Part shown: positions 1 through 7,936 of the stretch, in pieces | How the letters are laid out: each line of letters opens with the position of its first letter | How positions within the stretch are numbered: the stretch's first letter is position 1 | NCBI GenBank assembly: GCA_947448495.1 | Contig: CANFNX010000011.1 | Coordinates: forward strand, 1-35,329 | Direction: 5' to 3' | DNA length: 35,329 nucleotides | Origin: Bacteriovoracaceae bacterium | Lineage (GTDB): Bacteria; Bdellovibrionota; Bacteriovoracia; Bacteriovoracales; Bacteriovoracaceae | The notes under the pieces: generated by a model | What the model was told of the DNA's origin: nothing | Databases searched by the model: none | What the model saw: the letters and a program-made list of their open reading frames with translations, nothing else | Made by a program: the position numbers and the translations under genes

Positions 1-2
1 AA

Positions 3-659
3 GACTCTCAAGGACTACTAGCAGATATGATGTCTCAAATGAAAGATCTCCAAGGCCAAATTGATCGTTTGAATGGAAAGATTGAAGAACTTGAGCACAA
101 AAACAAACAGCTTAATCCTGAAACGATCACGAAAATGAATGAAAGCCTAAATGTTCTTAAAACTCAGCAAGAAAATGAGAGTACTCAATTACTTCAGATT
201 CAAAATGAATTAAAAGAACAGCGAACCTTTATTGAAAAGGTCACGGCTTCTTTAAGTCAATCAACTCATCATGAGTCTCCAAAATCTCAAAAAAAAAGCG
301 CAAAAAATGAATTAAGTCACGCCTTAGAGTTAATTAAGAAGGACGCTTTTAGCGATGCGAGAGCGATTTTAGAGCCATTAATCGGCCATTCAAGTTTAAC
401 ACCGGGTGAGCAAAACAAAGTTCTCCATGGTCTTGGTAAGGTTGAATACTTTACTAAAAATTATGATCAATCATTGATCTATTTCACAAAGATTTTTACG
501 AAGTTTCCCAAAGCCAGCCTTGCTCCAAGCTGCCTTCTCTATATCGGAAGGAATCTACACAAATTAGATAAAAAATCTGAAGCCAAAGAAGCTTTTCAAA
601 AGGTTGTTGAAGACTATCCTGGAACAGCTGAAGCTAGCGAAGCGAAAAAAGAACTGTAG
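3..659 (+). CDS. CpoB/YbgF-like coiled-coil TPR protein, 5' end missing
   Basis: The reading frame is open from base 3 without a stop, so the true start probably lies left of the window; the ATGs at 27 and 30 are just internal methionines or a fallback start. The visible protein begins with a charged coiled coil (about the first 80 residues, heptads rich in L, E, K, Q). A low-complexity K/S linker follows, then about 105 residues of tetratricopeptide-type helices (AFSDARAILEPLI, YDQSLIYFTKIFTKFP, KSEAKEAFQKVVEDYPGT). Coiled coil followed by C-terminal TPRs is the architecture of CpoB/YbgF, the periplasmic partner of Tol-Pal. No signal peptide can be judged because the start is absent. It is followed after 6 bases by tsaD. 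Family assignment is fairly good; the Tol-Pal role is inferred, as no tol or pal gene is in view. Confidence 0.7.
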   Translation, partial: DSQGLLADMMSQMKDLQGQIDRLNGKIEELEHKNKQLNPETITKMNESLNVLKTQQENESTQLLQIQNELKEQRTFIEKVTASLSQSTHHESPKSQKKSAKNELSHALELIKKDAFSDARAILEPLIGHSSLTPGEQNKVLHGLGKVEYFTKNYDQSLIYFTKIFTKFPKASLAPSCLLYIGRNLHKLDKKSEAKEAFQKVVEDYPGTAEASEAKKEL

Positions 660-665
660 GCATTT

Positions 666-1712
666 TTGAAAGACACTAAAAAGAAAATTATCTTAGGCAT
701 TGAAACAAGCTGCGACGATACATCAGTATGTATTCTCGAATGTCTTGGTCTAGACACAAAAATTCTCTCTCTTAATAGCTACAATCAAGATTTTCTTCTG
801 GCAAAATGGGGTGGAGTTGTTCCTGAATTGGCAGCTCGAAGCCACCTCAAGGCTATTCCTCCTCTCCTGGAAGTTGCCTTTAAAGAATCAGCACTCCATC
901 CGGAAGATATTACCGAAGTTGCCGTCACGACCCATCCCGGACTTGTAGGCTCACTCTTAACAGGAATTAATTTGGCGAAAACGTTCGCCCTGATCCATAG
1001 GCTTCCGATTACTCCAGTGAATCATCTTTACTCCCATCTTGAGGCAATCCATTTAACTGAAAAAATTTCTTATCCTTACTTAGGTCTACTTGTGAGTGGG
1101 GGTCATACAGTATTTTTTTGGGTCAAGGCCGCGGATCATATGGATGTTCTTGGAACAACTTTGGATGATGCTGCTGGAGAAGCCTTCGATAAAGGTGGAA
1201 AACTCCTTGGAGTTGGATACCCAGCGGGAAAAATCATTGATGACTTGGCTAAAACGGGAGACAAAAAGAAATATCAATTTCCCATTAGCTATCTAAGAGA
1301 TAGACCTGGTAAAATGAGTTTTTCAGGTTTAAAGACGGCCCTTAGGGTTAAGCTTGAAAAGATGACAGCCGAAGACATTGAATCTGAAAAGAGTCACCTC
1401 TGTGCATCTTATCAAGAAGCCATCGTTCAAAGTTTAAAAATCAAAACTGTAGAAATTATTGAAAAAATTCTTCATCAAAACGTTCGTGATTTTAATACCC
1501 CACTAGTCATCGGTGGTGGCGTTGCTTGTAATTCTCGTCTCCGAGAAGTCATGCAAACAACATTTAAACATGTTCATTTTGTTTCCCCTCGATTTTGTAC
1601 TGATAATGCGGGGATGATTGCGAACTGGGCAAGTCGAGTTCCACATGTAACTTCTCTCTTCCCAGAATGCTTAAGCCTGGATGCTCAAAGCCGCTTTGTG
1701 GAGAAAAAGTAA
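666..1712 (+). CDS. tsaD: tRNA N6-adenosine threonylcarbamoyltransferase TsaD
   Basis: Transfers the threonylcarbamoyl group from TC-AMP to A37 of ANN-decoding tRNAs (t6A) with TsaB/TsaE in the cytoplasm. All hallmark motifs of the Kae1/TsaD ASKHA fold are visible: GIETSCDDT (11-19), the metal-binding His pair H120/H124 in VNHLYSHLEA, LVSGGHT (142-148), GEAFDKGGKLLG (171-182) and CTDNAGMIA (311-319). The length of 348 aa matches the family (E. coli 337). The start is TTG at 666: there is no in-frame ATG before the first conserved motif, and TTG gives the usual short N-terminus. It lies 6 bases after the TPR gene, and its TAA shares one base with the rsmA ATG (TAATG), so the two are probably translationally coupled. 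Confidence 0.97.
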   Translation: MKDTKKKIILGIETSCDDTSVCILECLGLDTKILSLNSYNQDFLLAKWGGVVPELAARSHLKAIPPLLEVAFKESALHPEDITEVAVTTHPGLVGSLLTGINLAKTFALIHRLPITPVNHLYSHLEAIHLTEKISYPYLGLLVSGGHTVFFWVKAADHMDVLGTTLDDAAGEAFDKGGKLLGVGYPAGKIIDDLAKTGDKKKYQFPISYLRDRPGKMSFSGLKTALRVKLEKMTAEDIESEKSHLCASYQEAIVQSLKIKTVEIIEKILHQNVRDFNTPLVIGGGVACNSRLREVMQTTFKHVHFVSPRFCTDNAGMIANWASRVPHVTSLFPECLSLDAQSRFVEKK

Positions 1713-2509
1713 TGGGTAAATTTCCTACGGCGAATAAAAGTTTCGGCCAACATTTTCTGAACAGCCCTACGGTGATAAAAAAAATTACTTCTCCCCTGCC
1801 TGAACATTGTGATGCCATTATTGAAGTTGGACCAGGGCCCGCAGTTCTCACTCCCCTCTTGGCCAGCTACAAAAAGCCATTTTACGTAATAGAAATGGAT
1901 CAAAGATTTATAGACCTTCTTGCACCTGTCGTTGGAGCAGAAAATATTTTCAATCAAGATGCTCTCGAATTTAATTGGTCTCAATTTCTTGAAGAAAAGA
2001 AATTTCGCTCTATTTGGCTTGTCTCAAATCTTCCTTATAACGTCAGCGTTCCCTTGACATTAAACTTTATGAGGATTCCCCAGATCACCTCCATGACACT
2101 GATGTATCAGAAAGAAGTTGCTGAAAAAATCTTACCTAAAGATCTAAGAAACTCCATGGGATCTCTTCATGTTTTGATGCAGTCTCAGTTTGACTTATCT
2201 CACGTGGTCTATGCGCCTCCTGGAGCTTTTATTCCACCACCCAAAGTGGACTCTCAAGTACTCTCATTTAAAAGAAAATTAGAACCGGTAATTCCTCTTT
2301 CTGAGATCGATGATTTCGAAAGCTACTTGAGACTTATTTTTGGCCAGAAAAGAAAGCAATTGGGTGGCATCCTCCGTAAGGAATGGGGAGTCGAAAGAAC
2401 TCAATCTGCTTTTGAACAGTCGCATCTGTCTTTAGAGATACGTGCGGAAGCCTTAACCTTTAAACAAGTTATTAACTTATATGAAATTTCTCGTCGTCTT
2501 CTTACTTAG
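1712..2509 (+). CDS. rsmA: 16S rRNA (adenine1518-N6/adenine1519-N6)-dimethyltransferase RsmA
   Basis: SAM-dependent enzyme that dimethylates two adjacent adenines in the 3' hairpin of 16S rRNA late in 30S assembly. Visible motifs: FGQHFL (11-16), the SAM loop IEVGPGPAVLT (37-47), the acidic ribose-binding residue in VIEMD (59-63), an Asp at 83, and catalytic motif IV NLPYN (106-110). An RKQLGGILRKEW helix sits in the C-terminal domain. The usual third glycine of the SAM loop (GPGxG) is Ala here, a mild variation. The start is ATG 1712, overlapping the tsaD stop by one base; the frame stays open upstream to 1667, but only inside tsaD. 265 aa is normal. Its 3' end overlaps the next gene by 29 bases. 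Confidence 0.96.
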   Translation: MGKFPTANKSFGQHFLNSPTVIKKITSPLPEHCDAIIEVGPGPAVLTPLLASYKKPFYVIEMDQRFIDLLAPVVGAENIFNQDALEFNWSQFLEEKKFRSIWLVSNLPYNVSVPLTLNFMRIPQITSMTLMYQKEVAEKILPKDLRNSMGSLHVLMQSQFDLSHVVYAPPGAFIPPPKVDSQVLSFKRKLEPVIPLSEIDDFESYLRLIFGQKRKQLGGILRKEWGVERTQSAFEQSHLSLEIRAEALTFKQVINLYEISRRLLT

Positions 2510-3788
2510 CTTTGCCCATAATGCCTGGGCGTCACTCCCTGAACTTTTTGGTCAATCCACTGAAAGTCTGGCGATAGGGAATCAGGCCCAGAGAGAGTCT
2601 GCAGCCAATAATTATCAAGCTCCGGCCTTGCAAGGTTATTCAAAAACGACTCTATTTAGTTTTGATAGTTTTTATGTGAACACTGATTTTAAAGACATAA
2701 ATAACATTTACATCAAAAACTCAACGAATACTGTCAACACTCTCCAACGTGGAAATGTTAAAGTTAATTCAACTCCATCAACACTTTTTGCTGCCCATCT
2801 TTCGACTCCCCTTATTGATCAAGTAGGACCCAAGTTAAACTTCTCACTTTTTGCTCCACTGGACCGACTCATGGAAGCGGACTCTGGAGATCCTTATCTC
2901 CCTCGCTATGTCATGTATCAGAATCGTTTTTTAAGACCTGTGATGCTTTTTAATATCGCTCAAAGTTTTGAAGACTGGAGTTTTGCATTAGGGGCCCAAT
3001 CAGGTTTTCAATCCACGGGTGAGGCATATTTTATTACTCGCACGACTCCTGGGAGCCCGAGCCTGGCCAAGATTAGTTTTAATGCTAAACCGACCTGGGG
3101 AGCCATCTTCTCGGTTGCGAAAAAGAATCAAAATCAAGTAACTCACCTGACTTTCCAACAAGAAATGAAATCGAAACTAACAAACCGAGCGACTGGTGAA
3201 ACAGAAGTCTTTGGTGCAGGAGTTGGTCAATTTGATTTCGATCTGACCTCACTTCTCTACTATGACCCTTTGATTATTAGACTTGGTCATCAAGTTCACC
3301 TAGAGGAAAATAGTTTTTTTTTCTCATTTGAGTTTCAAGAATGGGATCATTATCAAAGTTCGAGTTTAAACTTGAAAAAACTCGGCGGCACTATCAATGG
3401 ATCACAAAATTACGAACATATTAAGACGAAAAATATTTTCATTCCTAAAATTGGATTTGAACACAAAATAAATAAAAACTGGTCGGCAAAAGCGGGTTAC
3501 TTTTATCGTCAAAGTCCGATTGACCAACATAATCTCAAGAACTCAGGGAATTCTCTGGATAGCGACAAACACGTTGCATCTATCGGTATTGGCCATAAAT
3601 TCTCTTTACGCCAAAAAGTGATGGGATTGGATTTTGCCTATCAAAGTCATTTTTTAAAATCATTTAAGGTCTACAAAACATCCAACAGGGAAGATGGTGA
3701 CCCATCTGAACCAAAGATCGGTTCGCCAGGTTATCAGGTTGGTGGTATGATTCACGTTCTGAGTCTGGGTTTAAACTGGAAATATTAA
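2481..3788 (+). CDS. Outer-membrane beta-barrel protein, possibly FadL/OMPP1-like
   Basis: 435 aa with a clear Sec signal peptide (MKFLVVFLLSFAHNAWA, cleavage near residue 18). The mature part is rich in alternating hydrophobic/aromatic strands and ends in GLNWKY, a terminal aromatic as in the BAM-recognised beta-signal. The mature N-terminus (LPELFGQSTESLAIGNQAQ, then a run of A/N/Y) recalls the FadL/OMPP1 start, in which a G-x-A segment precedes the barrel. No helical domain is seen. The start overlaps rsmA by 29 bases with no good Shine-Dalgarno, suggesting coupling to rsmA. It sits unexpectedly between two RNA-biology genes. Outer-membrane barrel is confident; FadL-like transport of hydrophobic compounds is only a suggestion. 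Confidence 0.72.
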   Translation: MKFLVVFLLSFAHNAWASLPELFGQSTESLAIGNQAQRESAANNYQAPALQGYSKTTLFSFDSFYVNTDFKDINNIYIKNSTNTVNTLQRGNVKVNSTPSTLFAAHLSTPLIDQVGPKLNFSLFAPLDRLMEADSGDPYLPRYVMYQNRFLRPVMLFNIAQSFEDWSFALGAQSGFQSTGEAYFITRTTPGSPSLAKISFNAKPTWGAIFSVAKKNQNQVTHLTFQQEMKSKLTNRATGETEVFGAGVGQFDFDLTSLLYYDPLIIRLGHQVHLEENSFFFSFEFQEWDHYQSSSLNLKKLGGTINGSQNYEHIKTKNIFIPKIGFEHKINKNWSAKAGYFYRQSPIDQHNLKNSGNSLDSDKHVASIGIGHKFSLRQKVMGLDFAYQSHFLKSFKVYKTSNREDGDPSEPKIGSPGYQVGGMIHVLSLGLNWKY

Positions 3789-4237
3789 TGGGCGTAAAGA
3801 TTATCTGTAAAAATCAAAGAGCAGAATATGACTTCTTCATCGAAGACAAGTATGAATGCGGTATAGTCCTTCAGGGGACCGAAGTTAAGTCGCTGCGTCA
3901 AGGCAAAGGTATTATTAATGAGGCCTTTGTGACAATCGATTCACAGGGTGAAGCATGGCTCCAAAACTCTACCATACCGCATTATGACTTTGGTAACATC
4001 AACAACCATCCAGAAACCAGAAAGCGTAAGTTGCTGTTAAAACGAGAACAGATTCATCAAATTGAGAAAAAAATGGCCATCAAGGGTTTGACTGTCATTC
4101 CACTTGCCCTCTATTTTAAAGATTCTCTAGTGAAGTGTGAAATTGCACTGGCAAAGGGTAAAAAACTCTTTGATAAGCGTGACACATCGGCTAAAAAGGA
4201 CGTAGAGCGCAAAATTAGACAGGGGCAATACGAATAA
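3788..4237 (+). CDS. smpB: SsrA-binding protein SmpB
   Basis: Small RNA-binding protein that carries tmRNA to stalled ribosomes for trans-translation. The 149-residue protein shows the SmpB OB-fold signatures: ICKNQRAEYDFFIEDKYECG at the start, LQGTEVKSLRQGKGIINEAF (residues 28-47), an H-N-NHPETRKRKLLL segment (72-85), and the basic C-terminal tail KGKKLFDKRDTSAKKDVERK, which mimics the missing mRNA/anticodon region in the A site. Length is typical (E. coli 160). ATG 3788 shares a base with the upstream TAA, and its own TAA shares a base with the next ATG at 4237, so three genes are coupled by TAATG junctions. The ssrA RNA itself is not in this window. Confidence 0.97.
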   Translation: MGVKIICKNQRAEYDFFIEDKYECGIVLQGTEVKSLRQGKGIINEAFVTIDSQGEAWLQNSTIPHYDFGNINNHPETRKRKLLLKREQIHQIEKKMAIKGLTVIPLALYFKDSLVKCEIALAKGKKLFDKRDTSAKKDVERKIRQGQYE

Positions 4238-4575
4238 TGGAAACATCATTAGAAAACGTCCGCAGCATTCATCTACTTAATCAAACTAAGGTTTTCTCCC
4301 ATGAGGAAGCTATGGATATGATTCCCCTATTGATGCACATCTCATCAAAAACGAAACGCGAATTAAATGTTCTCAATTCTCAATTAAGTTTTTTAAAAAC
4401 AAATTCTGAAAAAGCTATCGCGATTCAGGAAAAGATTAATGTTGGGGTTCAAGCCTGGTCTGACAAAATTAGAAGATTAGGCGCTGTTCCTGTGTCCCTC
4501 TGTAAAGTTCGTATTCCAGGAGAAGATGGTCAATATCTTTGGGAATACCCTGAGAACCGTCTTTTCATGCAGTAA
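4237..4575 (+). CDS. DUF2203-like small protein
   Basis: A 112-residue protein of unknown function. The N-terminal stretch VFSHEEAMDMIPLL fits the 'F-t-x-e-E-A-x-x-l-l-P-l-l' opening of DUF2203. A long amphipathic helical pair follows, and the C-terminal part (IRRLGAVPVSLCKVRIPGEDG, then QYLWEYPENRL) resembles the 'LG-v-.-.-d-G-.-.-l-W-.-.-g-E' ending of that family. The Cys is present but the terminal W-H of classical members is not. It starts at a TAATG junction with smpB and ends 11 bases inside the convergent TSUP gene, so there is no space for a conventional terminator. Family assignment is moderate; no function is proposed. Confidence 0.6.
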   Translation: METSLENVRSIHLLNQTKVFSHEEAMDMIPLLMHISSKTKRELNVLNSQLSFLKTNSEKAIAIQEKINVGVQAWSDKIRRLGAVPVSLCKVRIPGEDGQYLWEYPENRLFMQ

Positions 4576-5299
4576 AGAGCTCCCACACACCTTCAATTAA
4601 AACTTTTGTCCCCATCAAACCTAAAAGAATATTGAGGATGAGATTAAATTTCTCGTCTGAAATCTTTTTAGATACAGGTATCGACAGGCCCACACCTAGC
4701 AGGGACGCCAGGATCAGTAAAAGCACGTCCTCTTTTAAATTATAAAAATCTATTCCCGCGGCTCCCCAAAAGGCGAAGATCTTTGAAATCTGCAGCATTG
4801 CTTGACCAGCACTTTTAGTTGAAAGCATGCCTTCACGAGAAATTTTTAAGCGATTAAAAAACGGCATCACAAGTGGCCCAACCGCTCCCACAAAGACTCC
4901 TGCAAATCCTGAAAACATTCCGAGCCAAATAAATGTTTTAAATCGAGGCTCTCCCTTTGGCCTGAAAGAAAATGGAAGAACAGAAAGGAGAATGAAGGAA
5001 CCGACTAAAATTTTGAGCCAACTTGGATTAACCAAATGAAAAATTTTTGCTCCAAACCAGGCGGCAGGAATCATGAGACTTGCATAACTCACAACGACTT
5101 TCCAATTCACGGTCTTAAAAAAAATCCCCGCTCGTAAACTATTCGCTGTAAGTTGTGTAAAGCTGTGAAGAGGAATGGCCATTGCGGGAGGAAAAACCAG
5201 GAGTAAGCCTGCGAGGATAAGTGTGCCTCCTCCCATCCCAGTCAAACTCGAAATAAAGGCGCCAACAGTGACAAGGGCAAAAAGCAAGAAAGAACTCAT
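4565..5299 (-). CDS. TSUP-family (TauE/SafE) membrane permease
   Basis: A hydrophobic protein of 244 aa with about eight membrane segments in two homologous halves. Each half carries the glycine-rich signature of the sulfite exporter TauE/SafE family (GAFISSLTGMGGGTLI near residue 12; GMFSGFAGVFVGAVGPLV near 128, of the type G-x-x-x-G-x-x-G-x-G-G). Members export or import small anions such as sulfite, sulfoacetate or other organosulfur compounds; the substrate cannot be read here. I place the start at ATG 5299 (TGATG overlap with the upstream stop), because an AAAGG Shine-Dalgarno sits six bases before it; a GTG three bases upstream is the alternative. Co-directional and coupled with the DUF2252 gene. 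Confidence 0.85.
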   Translation of the reverse strand: MSSFLLFALVTVGAFISSLTGMGGGTLILAGLLLVFPPAMAIPLHSFTQLTANSLRAGIFFKTVNWKVVVSYASLMIPAAWFGAKIFHLVNPSWLKILVGSFILLSVLPFSFRPKGEPRFKTFIWLGMFSGFAGVFVGAVGPLVMPFFNRLKISREGMLSTKSAGQAMLQISKIFAFWGAAGIDFYNLKEDVLLLILASLLGVGLSIPVSKKISDEKFNLILNILLGLMGTKVLIEGVWELFTA

Positions 5300-6408
5300 C
5301 ACCAGCCTTTGTAATCCTGGTAAAGTTGTATTTTTCTTCTCATGGCCTCAAAGGCAAGTGAAATCTCAAAGGTAAAAAGTTTTGAGATTTTAAAGTATCT
5401 ATCAAAATTTGCCTGAAAATCTTTTTCAATGAACTCAGCAGTCTTTGGATCTTTTAAACCTTTCCTGTGCCCTTTACCGAGCTCAGACCCAACCGAGGCT
5501 GCAAAATCACAAAGTTCATCTTTATCTAAGAACTTTTTAACTTTCACGGCGAAGCTAGGAATTTGTCGTCCCCAGTATTGTTTATTTTGAAAAGTACAAT
5601 ACCCTAGGCGCTCCTCCATTCCATCTGCAAAAATTTTACTGGCCTCAATCATTCTCAAACCATGATGCTCAAATGGAGAATAGAAAAAACGATTATTTTT
5701 TTCTTCGTAAACTTCTTTGATATCTAAAAGGATGGCATCGTTATGGGAATCTGGATTTTTTGGAAAGAGTGAGATGATAAAATGTTTTTTGCCAAGACTT
5801 CCAGGAGTGAGACCTGCTTCATCGACATAATATTCATTTAAAAGATGCAGCTCATTTCTCGATTCAAGAAACTTCTTCAATAATCCAGTCACGACCTCGC
5901 TGCGGGAATTAATTCTAAATTCTCTCATTTTCTTGGCCCATTTTTTATTAGCGGCCAGGTAATCTTTCGTCGTTAGCTGCCAACGCTCCGGGGTGACTTC
6001 TTTGAGCATTTTAAGTTGCTTATGGGGAATATCAGGGTGAAGAAAATGGGTAAAATAAGAATCGATGAAATACTCCACGATTCTTCTATCGAGATATCCA
6101 TCGTTATCCTCTCTTCTCAGAGATAAAGAGCTTAGAAATCGAATAATGTCCCAGCAATAAGGTCCCATTCTAGATCGATCAAAATCCATCATGGCAGACC
6201 CACGAGAGGTTTTTACATAATTATCGATGTGCGGATTCCCATGAATAAATGTTGTAGGAACCTTGGTAAGATCAACAAATCTTTGAAGTTTGGCCTGCAT
6301 AATTGGTCCGGCCATTCGAAAGAATAGATAACGCGCCTCTTTTCGAGGCATAGGTGAAATACTTAACCGTTTTTGAAAGATTTGGCCTTGTCGTAAATAC
6401 TCTTCCAT
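5299..6408 (-). CDS. DUF2252-family protein (aminoglycoside-phosphotransferase/kinase-like fold)
   Basis: 369 aa. The region IHGNPHIDNYV (residues 55-65), MMDFDRSRMGPYCWDIIR (73-90) and the following FLSSLSL match the DUF2252 core 'GD-x-H-x-x-N ... DFD-x-x-x-x-G-P-x-x-W-D-l-x-R'. This is a catalytic-loop/metal-loop pair related to APH-type small-molecule kinases. The expected catalytic-loop Asp (GD-x-H) is Asn here (HGNPH), so the protein may be catalytically altered. The C-terminal half carries an 'F-SPFEHHGLRMIEAS' segment and helical repeats. It is upstream of and coupled to the TSUP permease. The start ATG 6408 has no strong ribosome site. The substrate is unknown for the family. Confidence 0.72.
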   Translation of the reverse strand: MEEYLRQGQIFQKRLSISPMPRKEARYLFFRMAGPIMQAKLQRFVDLTKVPTTFIHGNPHIDNYVKTSRGSAMMDFDRSRMGPYCWDIIRFLSSLSLRREDNDGYLDRRIVEYFIDSYFTHFLHPDIPHKQLKMLKEVTPERWQLTTKDYLAANKKWAKKMREFRINSRSEVVTGLLKKFLESRNELHLLNEYYVDEAGLTPGSLGKKHFIISLFPKNPDSHNDAILLDIKEVYEEKNNRFFYSPFEHHGLRMIEASKIFADGMEERLGYCTFQNKQYWGRQIPSFAVKVKKFLDKDELCDFAASVGSELGKGHRKGLKDPKTAEFIEKDFQANFDRYFKISKLFTFEISLAFEAMRRKIQLYQDYKGW

Positions 6409-6487
6409 ATATCAACTATTGAGCTTAATCGAGTTGAGGTCAACAACAGAATTCACTTCCATTCATTATTAAGTTAATATAGCCCCG

Positions 6488-6991
6488 ATGAAGGAAAAAT
6501 TAAGAAATCACTTTTTAAATCTGGGGCCTAGAAGATTTGTCATTTTGGCAGTCATTGCCCTTATCATCCTTGATCTACTCACGGCCTATTACTTTCGACT
6601 CTCATGGGAAACACGGGGTCTTTCCAAAAGTCTAGTCGCCCTATCCATTGGTCAGGCAAAATTTAGCGTTTCTGATTTTTCTCAAGAGACTCTTTTAGAA
6701 ATGTCAGGACTTGTTAATCAAACGATCGATTTCCTATTGATTCTGCTGATCTTTAATAATTTATTTTTTTATTTCTTCTATCTTAAAAAGAAATTATGGG
6801 CCCAATCCTATGTTCTTTTTTACACTCTCAGCGCTGCGGTTCTATCCTTAACCATGATCTTTGATAATCAATTAGGAATAGGATGGTTATTATTTAATAT
6901 CGCCACGATCCCTACCTATATGTACCTTTATTTTGGAGTGAAACTCTTAAAACCTGAAACTATCCTTGTGCCAGAAAAGAAGGCACAATAA
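6488..6991 (+). CDS. Hypothetical four-helix membrane protein
   Basis: 167 aa, not recognised. A short basic N-terminus (KEKLRNHF...GPRR) is followed by a first membrane helix (about 18-38), then a roughly 35-residue soluble loop. Three more helices follow (about 75-98, FLLILLIFNNLFFYFFYL; 104-123; 128-150), and a charged tail ends PEKKAQ. The positive-inside pattern predicts both ends in the cytoplasm. It stands alone on its strand between a divergent DUF2252 gene and a convergent gene, overlapping the latter by 32 bases. The convergent 3' ends coincide with an interrupted inverted repeat (6956-6997). Confidence 0.6.
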   Translation: MKEKLRNHFLNLGPRRFVILAVIALIILDLLTAYYFRLSWETRGLSKSLVALSIGQAKFSVSDFSQETLLEMSGLVNQTIDFLLILLIFNNLFFYFFYLKKKLWAQSYVLFYTLSAAVLSLTMIFDNQLGIGWLLFNIATIPTYMYLYFGVKLLKPETILVPEKKAQ

Positions 6992-6997
6992 AGTTTC
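6956..6997. repeat. Interrupted inverted repeat at convergent gene ends, possible two-way 3' structure
   Basis: GAAACT (6956-6961) pairs with AGTTTC (6992-6997), and TTGTGCC (6966-6972) pairs with GGCACAA (6982-6988), around a 9-base loop, with an internal bulge of 4 and 3 bases. It spans the stop codons of both converging genes. There is no long T-run on either side, so intrinsic termination is uncertain; it may stabilise both overlapping 3' ends. Confidence 0.5.
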
Positions 6998-7925
6998 CGC
7001 CATCTGAAGTTCCCCACTCCGGAATTTCCCGCAGTCCATTCATGAGCATTCTCTGTCCAACGACCGAAAGAATGAAAGAATCAAAGGCTTGTTCATTTTT
7101 TATGATTGTATCTAAATCGTTTTCATAGATAAAAATATCCATCTGTTTTTCAATTTGCTGGACGATAAGTTCTCGAGCAGAACTGGCCAATTCAAGATCA
7201 AAAAGTTGAAGGAGTGTGGATTTTGAAATTATCCGGGCACGATAAAGTTCTATTAAGCAGATTTCAATGCTTGATTCATACATTTTAAGATCACGTGGAA
7301 GATGCCTGACAAGATATTTCAGCCTTGCTAAGAGCATGACTGAAACATTCCCAAAGGAATCGTAAGACATCTTAAAAACCTCTAACAATTGGTCGTAGTA
7401 ATTTTTCCAAATCCAAAAATCGATTGGACGATGCCAATAAGGAACAAACCCTTTACGCAGTTTACGTTTAAAGGATCTTGATAGCATGTGCTCATCAGCA
7501 TTCTTTTTAGTGAGATTTTTGGAGTAATCAACCTCTAATGAAGCGACTCGATCTTGTTCATACTTTTTAGGATTTACACGCTCATACTCCGCATCCTCAT
7601 CCAAAAGTTTTTTCATTTCTTCTCGGACTTCCATAACCTCTCGTCGCGGACAGGCATGAGCACCGGAACAGCTATTTAAACAGGCTTCTTCACACGGGGG
7701 CCGAGACAGAGGAAAATCGACAATCAGTTGCCGAAGTTCATATTGCTCCACCCATGATGCAATAATTTCATCACGGTCGCGAATCTCTTCATCCTTAACT
7801 TGATGAAGAGATTTTAAAAACCAACGTTTTTTTTCTGGATAATACTCAAGAAGAGAAAGAAAAAAATTCTCTCTACGTCCACCGCCAAGACTCATTCCTG
7901 CGACATTTTTTGGTTGGGTGCCCAA
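6960..7925 (-). CDS. DUF429-like (RNase H-fold) protein
   Basis: 321 aa, last gene of the salvage operon. Three segments resemble DUF429, a predicted RNase H-fold family: an opening strand VAGMSLGGGR (8-17), LIVDFPLSRPP (67-77, like 'l-i-D-x-P-L-x-x-P'), and a C-terminal AFDSFILSVVGQR ... NFIVP (280-316, like 'D-A-l-d-A-l-x-A ... I-x-v-P'). The first-strand Asp expected in an active nuclease is replaced by Ser/Met. Four cysteines (78, 82, 86, 92) with a His form a possible metal-binding knuckle. The start is TTG at 7925: AAGAGGA lies six bases upstream, over the stop of the GHMP kinase gene, while the internal ATG would cut into strand one. Its link to nucleotide salvage is only contextual. 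Confidence 0.5.
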   Translation of the reverse strand: MGTQPKNVAGMSLGGGRRENFFLSLLEYYPEKKRWFLKSLHQVKDEEIRDRDEIIASWVEQYELRQLIVDFPLSRPPCEEACLNSCSGAHACPRREVMEVREEMKKLLDEDAEYERVNPKKYEQDRVASLEVDYSKNLTKKNADEHMLSRSFKRKLRKGFVPYWHRPIDFWIWKNYYDQLLEVFKMSYDSFGNVSVMLLARLKYLVRHLPRDLKMYESSIEICLIELYRARIISKSTLLQLFDLELASSARELIVQQIEKQMDIFIYENDLDTIIKNEQAFDSFILSVVGQRMLMNGLREIPEWGTSDGGNFIVPSFLAQG

Positions 7926-7936
7926 TGTGTATCCTC

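Noticed and set aside
1564-1984. Minus-strand ORFs of 95 and 99 aa across the tsaD/rsmA junction
   Set aside because: Lie inside two clear coding genes in another frame, with no family features.
6413-6440. TCAACT...AGTTGA six-base inverted repeat upstream of the small membrane protein
   Set aside because: Arms too short and AT-rich to exceed chance; no repeat elsewhere.
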